A stretch of DNA of 64,000 bases from DASUAS01 sp963841415 (GCA_963841415.1 CAWJCN010000006.1:124001-188000), one strand, 5' to 3'; counted from the stretch's first letter, positions 8,786-18,735 are shown. Notes: generated by a model from the letters alone, not told the origin. Translations and numbers: made by a program.

Positions 8786-9846
8786 CCGACTCCCGAGACG
8801 AGGACGCCGCCGAGCCGCTCACGTATGCCGACGCGGGCGTCGACATCGCCGCCGGCGAGAAGGCCGTCGAGCTGATCAAGGCGCACGTGCGCTCGACGTT
8901 CCGGCCCGAGGTGGTCGGCGACATCGGGGGGTTCGGAGGCCTGTTTCAGCTCGACACCCGTCGCTTCGACCAGCCGCTGCTCGTCTCTTCGACCGACGGC
9001 GTCGGCACCAAGTCGCTGATCGCGCGCCTCACCGGGCGCTACGACACCATCGGCATCGACCTCGTCGCGATGTCGGTGGACGACATCGCGGTGCAGGGCG
9101 CCGAACCGTTGTTCTTCCTCGACTACATCTCCATCGGCAAGCTCGTGCCCGAGATCGTCGACGACATCGTCGCCGGCGTCGCGCACGGATGCGTGCAGGC
9201 GGGCTGCGCGCTGCTCGGCGGAGAGATGTCCGAGCACCCCGACATCATGGAGCCGGGCGAGTTCGACCTCGTCGGGTTCGCGGTCGGCGTCGTCGAGCGC
9301 GCACGCGTGTTGCCGGGGGATGTGCAGCCCGGCGACCTCATCGTCGGGTTCGCCAGCCCCGGGTTGCGCTGCAACGGCTACGCACTCGCGCGCCGCGCGT
9401 TGCTCGACCGCGCCGGTCGTCGGCTCGACGACCCGGCATGGAAGGGCGCGCATCACCCGCTCGGCGAGGAACTGATGCGACCGAGCGTGATCTACGCGCC
9501 GGTTATGCGGAAGCTGCGCGAACGGGTCGACGTGCACACGTTCGCCCACGTCACGGGCGGGGGCCTCCCCGACAACCTCGCCCGCGTGCTGCCGCCGCAC
9601 TGCGACGCCCGGCTGCGCCGCCGCGAGTGGGAGGAGCCGCGCATCTTCGCCGAGATCCGGGCCGCCGGCGATGTCGCCGACGACGAGATGACGCACGTGT
9701 TCAACCTCGGGCTGGGCATGCTGGCGGTGATCGCCCCGCAGGACCGTTTCGCTACCCTCGACGTCGTGCGCGCCGCGGGTCAGGAGGCATGGATCGTCGG
9801 AGAGGTGTCAGAAGGCCGCGGTCGGGTAAGTATCACCCGCAACTGA
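8782..9846 (+). CDS. purM: AIR synthetase
   Basis: PurM (354 residues) closes the imidazole ring, converting FGAM to AIR with ATP. ATG 8782 overlaps the purF stop (ATGA) and gives the expected N-terminus leading to YADAGVDIAAGEKAVELI. Family motifs are STDGVGTKSLIARLTG near residue 72, AMSVDDIAVQGAEPLFFLDY near 98, and HVTGGGLPDNLARVLP near 256. With PurF it completes a second transcription block of the pathway. purN, purH and purE/K are not in the window. Confidence 0.96.
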   Translation: MTDSRDEDAAEPLTYADAGVDIAAGEKAVELIKAHVRSTFRPEVVGDIGGFGGLFQLDTRRFDQPLLVSSTDGVGTKSLIARLTGRYDTIGIDLVAMSVDDIAVQGAEPLFFLDYISIGKLVPEIVDDIVAGVAHGCVQAGCALLGGEMSEHPDIMEPGEFDLVGFAVGVVERARVLPGDVQPGDLIVGFASPGLRCNGYALARRALLDRAGRRLDDPAWKGAHHPLGEELMRPSVIYAPVMRKLRERVDVHTFAHVTGGGLPDNLARVLPPHCDARLRRREWEEPRIFAEIRAAGDVADDEMTHVFNLGLGMLAVIAPQDRFATLDVVRAAGQEAWIVGEVSEGRGRVSITRN

Positions 9847-9959
9847 TCCGGGAGGGGTGCACGAGCCGGGCTGAAAGCGCCGGAAAGCTGCTACTCTGGG
9901 CATACGGGACCGATCCCCCGAGCCCCCCGGTGAGGATCCGTATCGACTGCGAGGACCCC

Positions 9960-10169
9960 ATGCCCCAGAACCCCGCTCCCGAACCCGAGCAGCTGCTCAC
10001 CCCCTCCGAAGTCGCCGCCATGTTCCGGGTGAACCCCAAGACGGTCACCCGCTGGGCACGCGCCGGCAAGATCTCCGCCATCCGCACGCTGGGCGGCCAT
10101 CGCCGCTTCAAGGCGTCGGAGATCCAGAAGTTCCTCGAGCAGGTCGACGAGGCCAACGAGCTCGAGTAA
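9960..10169 (+). CDS. bldC: BldC-family MerR-like DNA-binding protein
   Basis: This 69-residue protein is almost entirely a single winged helix-turn-helix of the MerR/BldC type: LLTPSEVAAMFRVNPKTVTR, then WARAGKISAIRTLGGHRRFK. In Streptomyces BldC is a small repressor that binds head-to-tail on direct repeats and controls the timing of development; the wing motif RTLGGHRRF is the same. The ATG at 9960 gives the usual N-terminus. It lies 113 bases after purM with a possible promoter hexamer TACTCT at 9892-9897, so it may be transcribed on its own. Its targets in this organism are unknown. Confidence 0.9.
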   Translation: MPQNPAPEPEQLLTPSEVAAMFRVNPKTVTRWARAGKISAIRTLGGHRRFKASEIQKFLEQVDEANELE

Positions 10170-10340
10170 CCGCCACCCCGTCGCTCGCATCCGCTCGCAC
10201 CGGTGTGCGGAACCCCTCAGCACCTCTTCGCCGCCAACGCGGCAACGAGCGACTTCGGCTGCGGTGTCGGCCCGTCGAACAGCGCCCGGACTCGCCCGAC
10301 CAGTCGGTGGGGAGATCCCGGTACGATCCGACGACGCGGG

Positions 10341-13159
10341 TCAGGATGTTCGGCGTGGCCTTCGCTTCGCGACCGCGACGCACGCCAGACCCGCGATCAG
10401 GAGCACGACGGCGATCCATCCGAGCTCTGAGGCTCTCGTCCCGGTGAAGGCGAGCGCGCCCGAGGGCTGCGCCGCCGTCTTGGCAGTGCCACCCGCGGCG
10501 GGGGCGCGCCCGCCGGCAACGTCACGGCCGCCGAGACCGACGACGTCGCGACTTTCACCGCTCCGTCGGAGGCGCTCACTTGACACGTATAGGTCTGACC
10601 TGCCGTCAGCCCCGCGACCGTCAGGCTCGTGGTCGTGCCCGTCGCCGATCCCGGTGCCCCACCACCCGTCGACACGCACGACGCGGTGTACGTGAGACCC
10701 GTCGTCGCCGCCGTCGACGCCCCCGACGCGGTGCCTTGTGTGCCGCCGTCGGGGATCACCAAACCTGGTGTGTCGAACGCGAGAGTCAAGGAGCCGGTGC
10801 CCGGCGTGAGGTTCGTGATCACGAGCGCAGTGCATCCGAAGCACCAGTCGTACCCGGTGAGGTGCTGCCCCGGTGTGATCGTCACGAGGCTGGCGCCCTG
10901 CGCGATCGGGTCGGGTCCTCCCTGCGTCTGCTGGTCGAACGAGAGCGGTACCGCGTTCCACCAGAGCCCAGTGAAGTTCGTGGTCGGTGATTGGGGATCC
11001 GCGACCGTCGGACTGGGATCGCCGCCACCGCCACAGCCCAGGGCCGCGAGGGCGTACGTCCCGGACGGGACGTCGGCGATCTCGAAGCTGCCGTCCGGCT
11101 GCACCTGGGCGAACAGCGCGTACTGGTTCGGTGCGTAGGCCACGACACACGCATCGGTCATCGGTACGCCGTTCAGGTTGAGGACTCGTCCCGACACCGT
11201 GCTGACCGCACCGGGCACCAGCACCGCGTCCACGTCGCCCACGATCTCGCCCGCCGCCACGTTCACGACCTGCGCGGTCGCCGCCGTCGACTGATCGTCC
11301 CACCACTGGCCCGCGTACGTGGGTGACTGGTTGCAGTCGATGAACTGAACCTTGTACGCGCCAGGACCCCGGAGGCTGATCGCGTAGTCGCCATCGGAAT
11401 CGGTGCGGGCGAAGCCACCGAACGCGCTCGTGGTCGTCGCCTGCGCGCAGATGCCCTGCAGCGGATGCCCGTCACCGTCGGTCACGTGCCCTCGGATCTG
11501 GCCTGCGGCCACGAGGTGGGCATCGATACCGGTCGTCGTCGAACCGGCGGTCACCACGACCGCGACCGCAGTGGACGAATCGGGCTGATGGTCCCACCAC
11601 TGGTCCAGGAACGGGCCCACGTTGTTGCAGTCCTGGAAGTAGATCAGGAACGAGCCCGCCGGCAAGCCCTGGAGAGCGTACGTTCCGTCGGCGGCCGTCG
11701 TCGCGTTCGCAACGCCGTCGAGCCCGTTCGCCGTGTTCGTGACCGCGTTCACGCAGTCGCCCTGGACCGGATCACCGTTGGGGCCGCTCACCGTGCCGCT
11801 GATCGTCGCCGAGGCGGTGAGCGTGGCGTCGACCGCGGCGCGCGTGGGCGCGTCCGCCGAGGTGAGCGTGAGGATGTCAGCGCTGTTCCACGACGGCTTG
11901 TCGCTCCAGAACTGCGTCGCGTAGGGCGGGTTGGGACCGTTGGCGGAGAACTGCACGCGGTAGTCGCCCGGCGCCACCGCGCTCGTCGCGTAGTGACCGG
12001 AGCTGTCGGTCTGCGCCCATCCACTGGTGCCCGAGTTCGTGGGGTTCACGTTCACGTTGATCCCCGCGATCGGGTTGCCGTCGGAATCGGTGACCGTTCC
12101 CGCCACCGAGATGCCGCTGGCGAGTTGCGCGTCGACACCCGTGCGGACCTGCCCCTCGGTGAGCGCGATCTGGTTCGCCTGGTCGAACGATTGCTGGTTG
12201 TCGTACCACTGGTCGATGGAGAGGCTGCCCGAATTGCAGTCGTGGAACTGGATGGCGAAGCTCCCGGGTGGAAGCTGCGTCAGGCTGTACGTGCCGTCGG
12301 GCTCGGTCGTGGTCCCCGCCACCCAATCCCACCCGCTGTTGTTCGGCACGTTCGCGTTCACGCAGACACCGCCGAGTGGGCTCGTGTCCGGCCCCGTCAC
12401 GGTTCCTTGGATCGTCGCCGCGGCCGGAAGTTGCGCGTCGACACCACCGCGTACAGGAGCGTCGCCGCTCGCGAGCGTGAGGGTGTCGCCGGTGTTCCAC
12501 GACGGTTTGTCGTTCCAGAACTCGTGCGCGAGCGCGGGCGTGTTCGAGTCGGCGAACTGCACCTTGTAGTCACCCGGCGGGAGTGGGCTGGTGCGGTACG
12601 TGCCGTCGGGTTGCGTCTGCACACCGGTCGACGGCCCCGTGTTCACCGCGTTCACGTTCACCTGCACGCCCCCGACGGGGGTGCCGGACCCGTCGGTCAC
12701 GGTGCCGGCGACCGAGACTCCCATCACGAGTTGCACGTCGGACAATGGCGTCTCGGTGCCTGCGATCACCGAAATCGTGTCGGCGGAGCCTGAATCGTCG
12801 TGGCCGAGGTACCACTGATCCAGGTACTGCGGGGTCGGGTTGCAGTCCTGGAACTGGACCTTGTACGCACCGTCACTCAAACCAGTGATGGAGTACGCGC
12901 CGGTGGAGTCGGTCTGGGTGCCTGGACCGTTCTCGACGTTCGCACAGATGCCGGCGAGCGGGAGTCCGGTGCTGCTGTCGACGACGACGCCGGAGATCGA
13001 GCCGTCCGATCCGGGCGGTGGCGCCGCGCCCGCCGGGATGCCCCCGAGCGTGACCACGGCGACGACCGTCACGATGCCGGCGGCTGCGAGCGCGCGCGAT
13101 CGACGAGAAACCCAGCTCTCCCTGCACATGGTCCGGTAGTCGGCATCGCTGCCCGGCAC
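10341..13159 (-). CDS. Secreted repeat protein with LPxTG-like anchor (frameshifted)
   Basis: One frame (10397-13159) encodes about 885 residues of a secreted adhesin-like protein. The likely start is GTG/ATG near 13129, giving a signal peptide (SRRSRALAAAG, then VTLGGIPAGA). It is followed by about six carboxypeptidase-regulatory-like beta domains of roughly 100 residues, each with the pattern GTV-DG-G-P--G, a GTY turn, then YKVQF-DCN and QWY/FW-D, and one fibronectin-type domain (residues about 770-880). Shifting one base at the G run 10500-10504 restores a C-terminal anchor: PSGALAFTGTRASELG, a hydrophobic span, then AKRRPRRTS. That is an actinobacterial sortase-sorting tail. Substrate or partner is unknown. 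The frameshift may be a sequencing error or phase variation. Confidence 0.8.
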
Positions 13160-13186
13160 TTGAGGCAGATTCGGAGGAGGGCAAGC

Positions 13187-13260
13187 CTCGCGACGAAGCC
13201 CTGTCCCAGCGCAACGCTGTGACCAGGGCTTTCGTGGTGGCCGGGACCGGCGTCGATCCG
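13187..13260 (-). repeat. att-like partial copy 1 of the tRNA-Phe 3' end
   Basis: Bases 13235-13260 repeat the last 26 bases of tRNA-Phe, from the CCA end to the T loop. Bases 13187-13234 repeat the hairpin region just beyond the tRNA. It matches copy 2 (17416-17489) at 73 of 74 positions. The match to the tRNA stops at 13260, where the IS110 remnant begins. Confidence 0.85.
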
Positions 13261-13785
13261 CCGTTCGATCAGCAGCGTCGGTATGGCCTGGTCGTACGCG
13301 GCGGCGCGCTGCTCACCGGGGCGTGTTCGGACGCACTCGAACACGAACTCGCCGACCGTTTTGATCAGCACCCGGACGCCAAGATCATCCGCTCCCTGCC
13401 AGGACTGGGGACGATCCTGGGCGCCCGGGCGCTCGCCGAGTTCGGGGATGACCCGAACCGATTCGACGACGCCAAGTCTCGCAAGAACTACGCCGGCACG
13501 TCACCCATCACCCGCGCCTCAGGCAAACACCGCGTCGTGCTCGCCCGCTACGCCCGCAACCGTCGCCTCGCTGACGCCTGCTACCTCTGGGCGTTCGCCG
13601 CGCTCACCGCCAGCCCCGGCGCACGCGCCTTCTACGACCAGCACCGCGCCGCCGGCGACACCCACAACCGCGCCCTCCGCGCGCTGGGCAACCGCCTCGT
13701 CGGCATCCTCCACGGCTGCCTCCGCCACCACACCCTCTACGACGAACACACCGCCTGGGGACACCGACTCAACCTCGCCGCTTGA
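13261..13785 (+). pseudogene. IS110-family transposase, C-terminal remnant
   Basis: About 175 residues remain of a transposase that is normally near 400. The retained part is the C-terminal transposase domain: IIRSLPGLGTILGARALAEF, then RKNYAGTSPITRASGK, the helix-hairpin-helix and Ser-region signature of IS110. The N-terminal RuvC-like DEDD half is absent; the frame runs backwards into the att-like tRNA fragment, so the break is exactly at 13260/13261. No inverted repeats are expected for IS110 and none is seen. It cannot be active. It probably inserted at, or was cut by recombination at, the att copy. Confidence 0.85.
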
Positions 13786-13804
13786 CAACTACAGGGTGGG
13801 ATGT

Positions 13805-14398
13805 CTAGGACAGGCCGTCGAGTGAAGGCGTTGTGTTGCCGCTGTGATAGATGCGGTTGCAGATGGTGCCGAGCGCTGTGGCGATGATGTCGTTGTCGTG
13901 CTCCGAAAGGTCCGACGAGCCGTTGTTGGCCGCCTGGATGGCGCCGACGCCCGCGATCGAGTCGGCTGCGCCGACGCTGACCGAGCAGTACGTGTCGCCC
14001 TTCAGGGCGACGATCTGGAAGTCGCCGGTGTCTCGGTAGGCGTTGGCGCCGGCGACGTCCTTGACCGCCACCTTGGCCGAGTAGCTCTTGAGCTCTTCCT
14101 GGTAGCCCTTCTTGGCGAAGGTGCCCTTGTCGACGAGGACGTCGATCGTGGCTTCGGTGTCGGAGCTGCTGAACACGCACTGCTGACCGGCTATGGACAC
14201 CTTGGTGACCTTGACCGTGGCGATCGGTGCGCTCATCAGCGGTTGGATCTCGGCTTTGGTGAGCTGCTTGCACCTGATCGCGGGCTTCTTCGCCGCGGGT
14301 ACGGCGACGGTCGCCTGCGCCGAGCCGCAGCCCAGCAGCACTGTCGCGGCGACGGCGAAGGGTACGAGGCCGAGGAGGCGGGCGCGAGGTCCGGTCAT
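13805..14398 (-). CDS. Secreted lipoprotein, DUF3558-like
   Basis: This 197-residue protein has a classical lipobox: a basic start (MTGPRARLLG), a hydrophobic stretch, and VLLGCGSAQA with the acylated Cys at about residue 24. The mature part has paired Cys residues (IRCKQLTKAEI, GQQCVFSS, DTYCSVSV, GTICNRIY) and a layout like DUF3558-type mycobacterial and streptomycete lipoproteins, in which a short domain begins with a conserved Cys and a membrane-proximal linker. Its function is unknown. It is divergent from the LuxR-type regulator at 14526, with a 127-base gap that may hold both promoters. Confidence 0.75.
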   Translation of the reverse strand: MTGPRARLLGLVPFAVAATVLLGCGSAQATVAVPAAKKPAIRCKQLTKAEIQPLMSAPIATVKVTKVSIAGQQCVFSSSDTEATIDVLVDKGTFAKKGYQEELKSYSAKVAVKDVAGANAYRDTGDFQIVALKGDTYCSVSVGAADSIAGVGAIQAANNGSSDLSEHDNDIIATALGTICNRIYHSGNTTPSLDGLS

Positions 14399-14525
14399 GT
14401 TGGCACCCTACGGATCGCGTGCGCTCGCCACATCCGACCCGAGGTCTGATCTTTCGACGCACCGGGTCCAAGCTTTTCGTGTTCGCAGGACCGGGAGCTG
14501 TCTGGGGCGCTCCTATGATCCCGGT

Positions 14526-17354
14526 GTGGCAGGCTCGGTCCAGGCGGCCACCGCGTCGCCATTGCTGGAACGTGAGGAAGCACTCCGAGCGGTCGAGGGC
14601 CGCTTGCGGCGCTCGACCGACGGCCATGGCGGTTTCATGGTCGTCGAGGGGCGGGCCGGCCTCGGAAAGACCGCGCTGCTCGACGTCGTCGCGCAGTCCA
14701 CGCGGGGCAACGGTCTGACGATCGCCGAGGCGCGGGCGACCGAGCTCGAGCAGGCGCTCGGATTCGGACTGGTCCGCCAGCTCCTCGAACCGCGGCTGCG
14801 CGCCCTCGACGATGGCGAGCGCGAACGGGCCTTCGGTGGCGCGGCCGGGCTCGCGCGTCCGATCCTCGCGTCCGCCGCGACCGACCACGGAGCGACCCGG
14901 TTCGCGTTGCTCCACGGCCTCTACTGGATGCTCGTCCACCTGTCCGCCCTCGCACCGATGCTCGTGGTCGTGGACGACGCCCAGTGGGCCGACGAACCGT
15001 CCCGAGCGTGGCTGCACTACCTCGAGCTCCGTCTCGAGGAGCTCCCGGTCCTGGTCCTGGTCGCGACCCGACCGAGCCCGATCGCACCCACGAACGGTGA
15101 CGCGGCCTTCGCCTTCGGTGCCGACACGCGCACCGAGCGCGTCGTCCTTCATCCGCTGGGCGCCGACTCTGTGCGGTCGCTCGTGGCGCGCCGCGTCGGC
15201 CACGACCCCGCACCCGACGTGACGACCGCGTGTCATCGGGTGACGGGCGGGAACCCGCTGCTCGTCCGCGAGCTGCTCGACACCATCGAGGCGCGGGGTG
15301 CCGCGATCGGAGAGATTGCGACGGAGGAGCTGAGCACCTACGCGTCCGACACGCTTGTCCGACGCACGCGCCTTCGACTCACTCGACTGGGACCCGGGCC
15401 GACACGTGCGGCCAATGCCCTCGCGATCCTGGGCGACGGCGCGCCACTCCGGGAGGTCGCCGCATTGGCCGAGCTCGACCTGCCCGCCGCAACGGCCGCC
15501 GTCGATGCGCTGGTCGCCGCCGACCTCGTCGACACGTACCGCCCCGCCGCGTTCGTGCACCCCCTCCTCCGTGCAGCGGTGGTCGACAGCCTGGCCCCCT
15601 ACGAACGCGGTGCCCTGCACGCCCGCGCCGCGGACATCTTGCTCGCCGCACATGGGGATCAGGAGTCGGTCGCGCTCCACCTGCTGGCGTCGGAGCCTGC
15701 AGGCCGCGACGACCACTTGGCCGTGCTCAGGCGCGCCGCGGCGCTCGCGCTCCATCGCGGCGCGCCCGCCAACGCCGCGGTGCTGCTCCGCCGCGCGCTG
15801 CTCGAACACCCCGATGTCGCGCAGCGGGCGCGCGTGCTCCGGGAGCTCGCCGAGGCGGAGTTGCGCGCGGGGGATCCCTCGGCCGTCGAGCACCTGGAAG
15901 AGGTGCTCGAGCTCTCGACCGACCTGAGCGAGCGGGCGGCCACTGCCCATGCCCTGGGGCGCGCCCTGCTGTTCCAAGGGTCCTGGGACGGCGCCGTCGA
16001 GCAGTTCCGCGCCGCGCGCGCGACGCTCGCTGACCACGACCCCGAGTTGGCTGCTCGAATCGAGGGCGACCTCCTGACCACGACCAGCCTCGACGACCGA
16101 ACACCGCCGGCCGATCGGCCCGACGTGACGTCGGAGGAGATCGGGGCGCTCGCTGGGCGGCCGGCCGGGCGCGCCTCTGCGCTCACCCTCGCACTCCTCC
16201 AGGCACTCCGAGGCCGCGGCGGCGACGTGCCCGACCTCGTTCGCACTGCGCTCGCGAACGGCGAATTCCTCGCGGCCGAGACGTCTGACGCGATGGCGGC
16301 TGTCCACGCGGTCGACGCGCTGGTGTTCGTCGACGCGCTCGACGAGGCCCTGACCCTGGCCCGTGCGATGGTCGCCGACGGGCAGCGTCGCGCCTCGGTC
16401 CTCGGCGTCGTCGCAGGACTCACCCACTGTGGGCTCGCCGAGTACCGCCTCGGCGCCCTCAGCGACGCCGAGGCCGATTGCCGGTCCGCGCTCGACCTCG
16501 CGCGGGAGCATGGCCTTGCCTTCACCCTCCCGTTCATCGCGTCCTACCTGTCGACGACCCTCCTCGCTCGCGGTGACGCGATCGGCGCCCGCGACGTGAT
16601 CGAGTCCGTGGAGCTGTCGGTCACGCTCGCGCACACGGTCGCGGTGCCGACGCTCCTCGACGCGCGCGGCGCCGCGCTCATGGCGTGCGGCGATCACGTT
16701 GGCGGCCTCCGTGATCTTCGCGCCTGCGCGGACGCGACCGACCGGTTGGGCATCACGAACCCGAACGTCCACGAATGGAGAGCCGGGCTCGTCGAAGCCC
16801 TGCGGGTCGACGATCCCGCCGAGGCGGAGCTGGTCGCGGCAGACAACCTCGTGTGCGCCGAACGAAGCGGATCGAACCGGGCGATCGGGATCGCACTCCG
16901 CTGCCTCGCGGGCCTCGCGCCGCCGTCGGAGCGAACGGAGCTCCTCGGCGAGTCCGTCAGGATCCTGGCGTCGTCCCCGGCGCGGGCGGAACGGGCACGA
17001 TCGCTCCTCGAGCTCGGCGCCATCGAGTGTCGACATGGAGACCGAGGGAGGGCGCGTTCGATCCTGCTCGAGACCTTGCAACTGGCCACCGAGTGCGGTG
17101 CCACCAAGCTCGCCGAACGCGCCCTGGAAGAAGCGCGCCTCGCCGGCGCACGTCCGCGTCGGGCATGGACGACGGGTCGTGCCGCGCTCACGCCGACGGA
17201 GCGGCGGGTCGCGCTGCTGGCGGCGGACGGTCGCACCAACCAGGAGATCGCGCAGTCGCTGTTCGTGACGACGAAGACGGTGAAGTCCCACCTGGGGTCC
17301 GTGTATCGCAAGCTCTCGATCTCGAGGCGCGCCGAGTTGCGCGGCCGGCTCTGA
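14526..17354 (+). CDS. Large ATP-binding LuxR-family regulator (LAL type)
   Basis: This 942-residue regulator combines an N-terminal AAA/STAND-type ATPase, a long helical repeat region and a C-terminal LuxR helix-turn-helix. Walker A is VVEGRAGLGKTALLDV near residue 45 and Walker B is MLVVVDDAQWADE near 155. The middle (residues about 350-860) looks like TPR-type helical repeats. The DNA-binding end has LTPTERRVALLAADGRTNQE and TTKTVKSHLGSVYRKL. GTG 14526 puts the ATPase at the usual distance from the start. Such regulators often sense a small ligand and control nearby genes; the divergent lipoprotein is the nearest candidate. It is intact, unlike several genes in island B. Confidence 0.9.
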   Translation: MAGSVQAATASPLLEREEALRAVEGRLRRSTDGHGGFMVVEGRAGLGKTALLDVVAQSTRGNGLTIAEARATELEQALGFGLVRQLLEPRLRALDDGERERAFGGAAGLARPILASAATDHGATRFALLHGLYWMLVHLSALAPMLVVVDDAQWADEPSRAWLHYLELRLEELPVLVLVATRPSPIAPTNGDAAFAFGADTRTERVVLHPLGADSVRSLVARRVGHDPAPDVTTACHRVTGGNPLLVRELLDTIEARGAAIGEIATEELSTYASDTLVRRTRLRLTRLGPGPTRAANALAILGDGAPLREVAALAELDLPAATAAVDALVAADLVDTYRPAAFVHPLLRAAVVDSLAPYERGALHARAADILLAAHGDQESVALHLLASEPAGRDDHLAVLRRAAALALHRGAPANAAVLLRRALLEHPDVAQRARVLRELAEAELRAGDPSAVEHLEEVLELSTDLSERAATAHALGRALLFQGSWDGAVEQFRAARATLADHDPELAARIEGDLLTTTSLDDRTPPADRPDVTSEEIGALAGRPAGRASALTLALLQALRGRGGDVPDLVRTALANGEFLAAETSDAMAAVHAVDALVFVDALDEALTLARAMVADGQRRASVLGVVAGLTHCGLAEYRLGALSDAEADCRSALDLAREHGLAFTLPFIASYLSTTLLARGDAIGARDVIESVELSVTLAHTVAVPTLLDARGAALMACGDHVGGLRDLRACADATDRLGITNPNVHEWRAGLVEALRVDDPAEAELVAADNLVCAERSGSNRAIGIALRCLAGLAPPSERTELLGESVRILASSPARAERARSLLELGAIECRHGDRGRARSILLETLQLATECGATKLAERALEEARLAGARPRRAWTTGRAALTPTERRVALLAADGRTNQEIAQSLFVTTKTVKSHLGSVYRKLSISRRAELRGRL

Positions 17355-17415
17355 TCCCGCGAACTCCCCTGACCGCGATCAGGCGTCGCAGCCGACACCA
17401 GCTGACGAACGGTCG

Positions 17416-17514
17416 CTCGCGACGAAGCCCTGTCCCAGCGCAACGCTGTGACCAGGGCTTTTGTGGTGGCCGGGACCGGCGTCGATCCGGTGACCCCGCG
17501 CTTTTCAGGCGCGT
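17416..17514 (-). repeat. att-like partial copy 2 of the tRNA-Phe 3' end
   Basis: Bases 17464-17514 match the tRNA-Phe gene from its CCA end through the T arm, variable region and anticodon loop, about 51 bases. The match ends at the 5' strand of the anticodon stem. Bases 17416-17463 repeat the flanking hairpin of copy 1. Overlap from anticodon loop to 3' end is the usual attachment core of tyrosine-type integrases. Confidence 0.9.
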
Positions 17515-17643
17515 TCGAGGCCGAATTTCGGCCGACGTGAGCCGACCGGCAACGAACGGGCGAAAGTGCTGGTCAGAGGCCATATTGCTTCGTGCCGGGC
17601 GGTGTCGGCCCGTGCTGCCTCGTGACGCGAAAAACCACTCCGG

Positions 17644-17663
17644 TGTGGCACGGGTGTGGCACG
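17644..17663 (+). repeat. Pair of TGTGGCACG direct repeats near att copy 2
   Basis: TGTGGCACG occurs at 17644-17652 and 17655-17663, eleven bases apart, 130 bases inside the island from att copy 2. The same word recurs as a cluster inside the other island end (25233-25261). The spacing of one helical turn suggests protein binding, possibly integrase arm sites. Confidence 0.6.
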
Positions 17664-17721
17664 GAGTCGGAGTCGCCGCATCCGCCGACATATTCGCATT
17701 CTCGTCGATATCATCGAGGAT

Positions 17722-18310
17722 GTGAGTAGATCTGCTCCGGCCCTCGCACCGTTGTTCCGCTCGGATCAGCAGCTGCGGATCCTGGGAGTGCTCTTCGCCG
17801 AGTCCGACGGCGAGCTCTCCATCCACGACCTGGCCGAACGAGCCGACGTGGCCCAGGCCACCGCGAGCCGGGAGGTGGCCCGCCTCGCCGAGCACGGCAT
17901 CGTCGTCACCCGTTCGCTGGGGCGCAACACGCTGGTGAGCGCCAACTGGTCCCTGCCCTGGGCCAAGGACCTGCGATCCATCCTGGTCCAGACGGTCGGG
18001 ATCCTCGGCCGGCTGGCCGACGCCCTGCGCACGGTCGGCGGCATCGAGGAGGCGCTGATCTTCGGGTCGTGGGCGGCCCGCTACGACGGCGAGCCGGGGC
18101 CGCCTCCGCGAGACGTCGATCTCCTCGTCGTCGGCGACGCCGATCTCCGCGCGGTGCGCCGCGCCTGCCAGCCCGTCCAGGAGTCGCTCCACGTCGAGAT
18201 CAACCCCGATCGTCCTCACCGCGGCGGAGTGGACGGCGACGACGCCGGACCCCTTCGTCGCCCAACTCAAGAGCCAGCCCCTGGTCCCCGTCCCGGTGCA
18301 CCACACGTGA
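17722..18310 (+). CDS. HTH-nucleotidyltransferase, probable antitoxin (frameshifted)
   Basis: The N-terminal 80 residues form a winged helix (LSIHDLAERADVAQATASRE). After it comes a minimal nucleotidyltransferase: FGSWAARYDG near residue 115 and PRDVDLLVVG near 131, the GS-x(n)-DxD pattern. In MNT/HEPN modules the nucleotidyltransferase neutralises the HEPN ribonuclease, by AMP transfer in the studied cases. After INP the frame shifts at the C run 18204-18207 (one extra C). The next frame continues IVLTAAEWTATTPDPFVAQL and ends PLVPVPVHHT at TGA 18308-18310, overlapping the HEPN GTG. GTG 17722 is the preferred start; the frame is open to 17656. About 195 residues when corrected. Confidence 0.75.
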
Positions 18311-18735
18311 GCGCCCGCGACAGCTCGTGGCTCCGGGAAGCGCTCGCAACCCGCGACATCGAGCAGGTGAAGCCGAACATGGCGGCGGCCGGCGAGCGGA
18401 TCAACGACGCCCGAAGCCACGTCCGCTCCGCACGACGCCTGGCCGACGACGATCGGACGCTCGCGATGTCCGCGTGCCACGACGCCATCCGCAAGGCGAT
18501 CACCGCACACATGGCGTTCGCCGGGTTCCGTCCGCGCGGCGGCGAAGGTGCGCATCGCATCGTCCTTGCGTATGCGCGCGACCAGCTCGCCGAGATGATA
18601 GCGCCGGCAGATCTCGACGAAGCCGACGACATCCGCCGCGACCGGGGTCTGGCGGAGTACGGCGATTTCGCGTCCCGCCAGCTGACGCCGAGCCACATCC
18701 GAAGCATGCAGCCGACGTCGCGGAGCGCATCGTGA
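18307..18735 (+). CDS. HEPN-domain protein, probable toxin partner
   Basis: This 142-residue, mostly helical protein starts at GTG 18307, overlapping the corrected stop of the nucleotidyltransferase gene as GTGA. It resembles HEPN proteins of the SAV_6107 type: SACHDAIRKAITAHMAFAGF in the middle helix and DIRRDRGLAEYGD near the C-terminus, at the place where HEPN ribonucleases carry their R-x(4-6)-H or related RN-AEY motif. The canonical final His is not obvious, so RNase activity is uncertain. Pairing with the upstream gene makes a toxin-antitoxin role the best inference; stabilising the island is plausible. Its 3' end approaches the integrase remnant on the other strand. Confidence 0.7.
   Translation: MSARDSSWLREALATRDIEQVKPNMAAAGERINDARSHVRSARRLADDDRTLAMSACHDAIRKAITAHMAFAGFRPRGGEGAHRIVLAYARDQLAEMIAPADLDEADDIRRDRGLAEYGDFASRQLTPSHIRSMQPTSRSAS

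Noticed and set aside
13737..17291. An 1184-codon minus-strand open frame opposite the LuxR-type regulator
   Set aside because: No domain is recognisable and it lies entirely opposite a gene with clear ATPase and HTH motifs.
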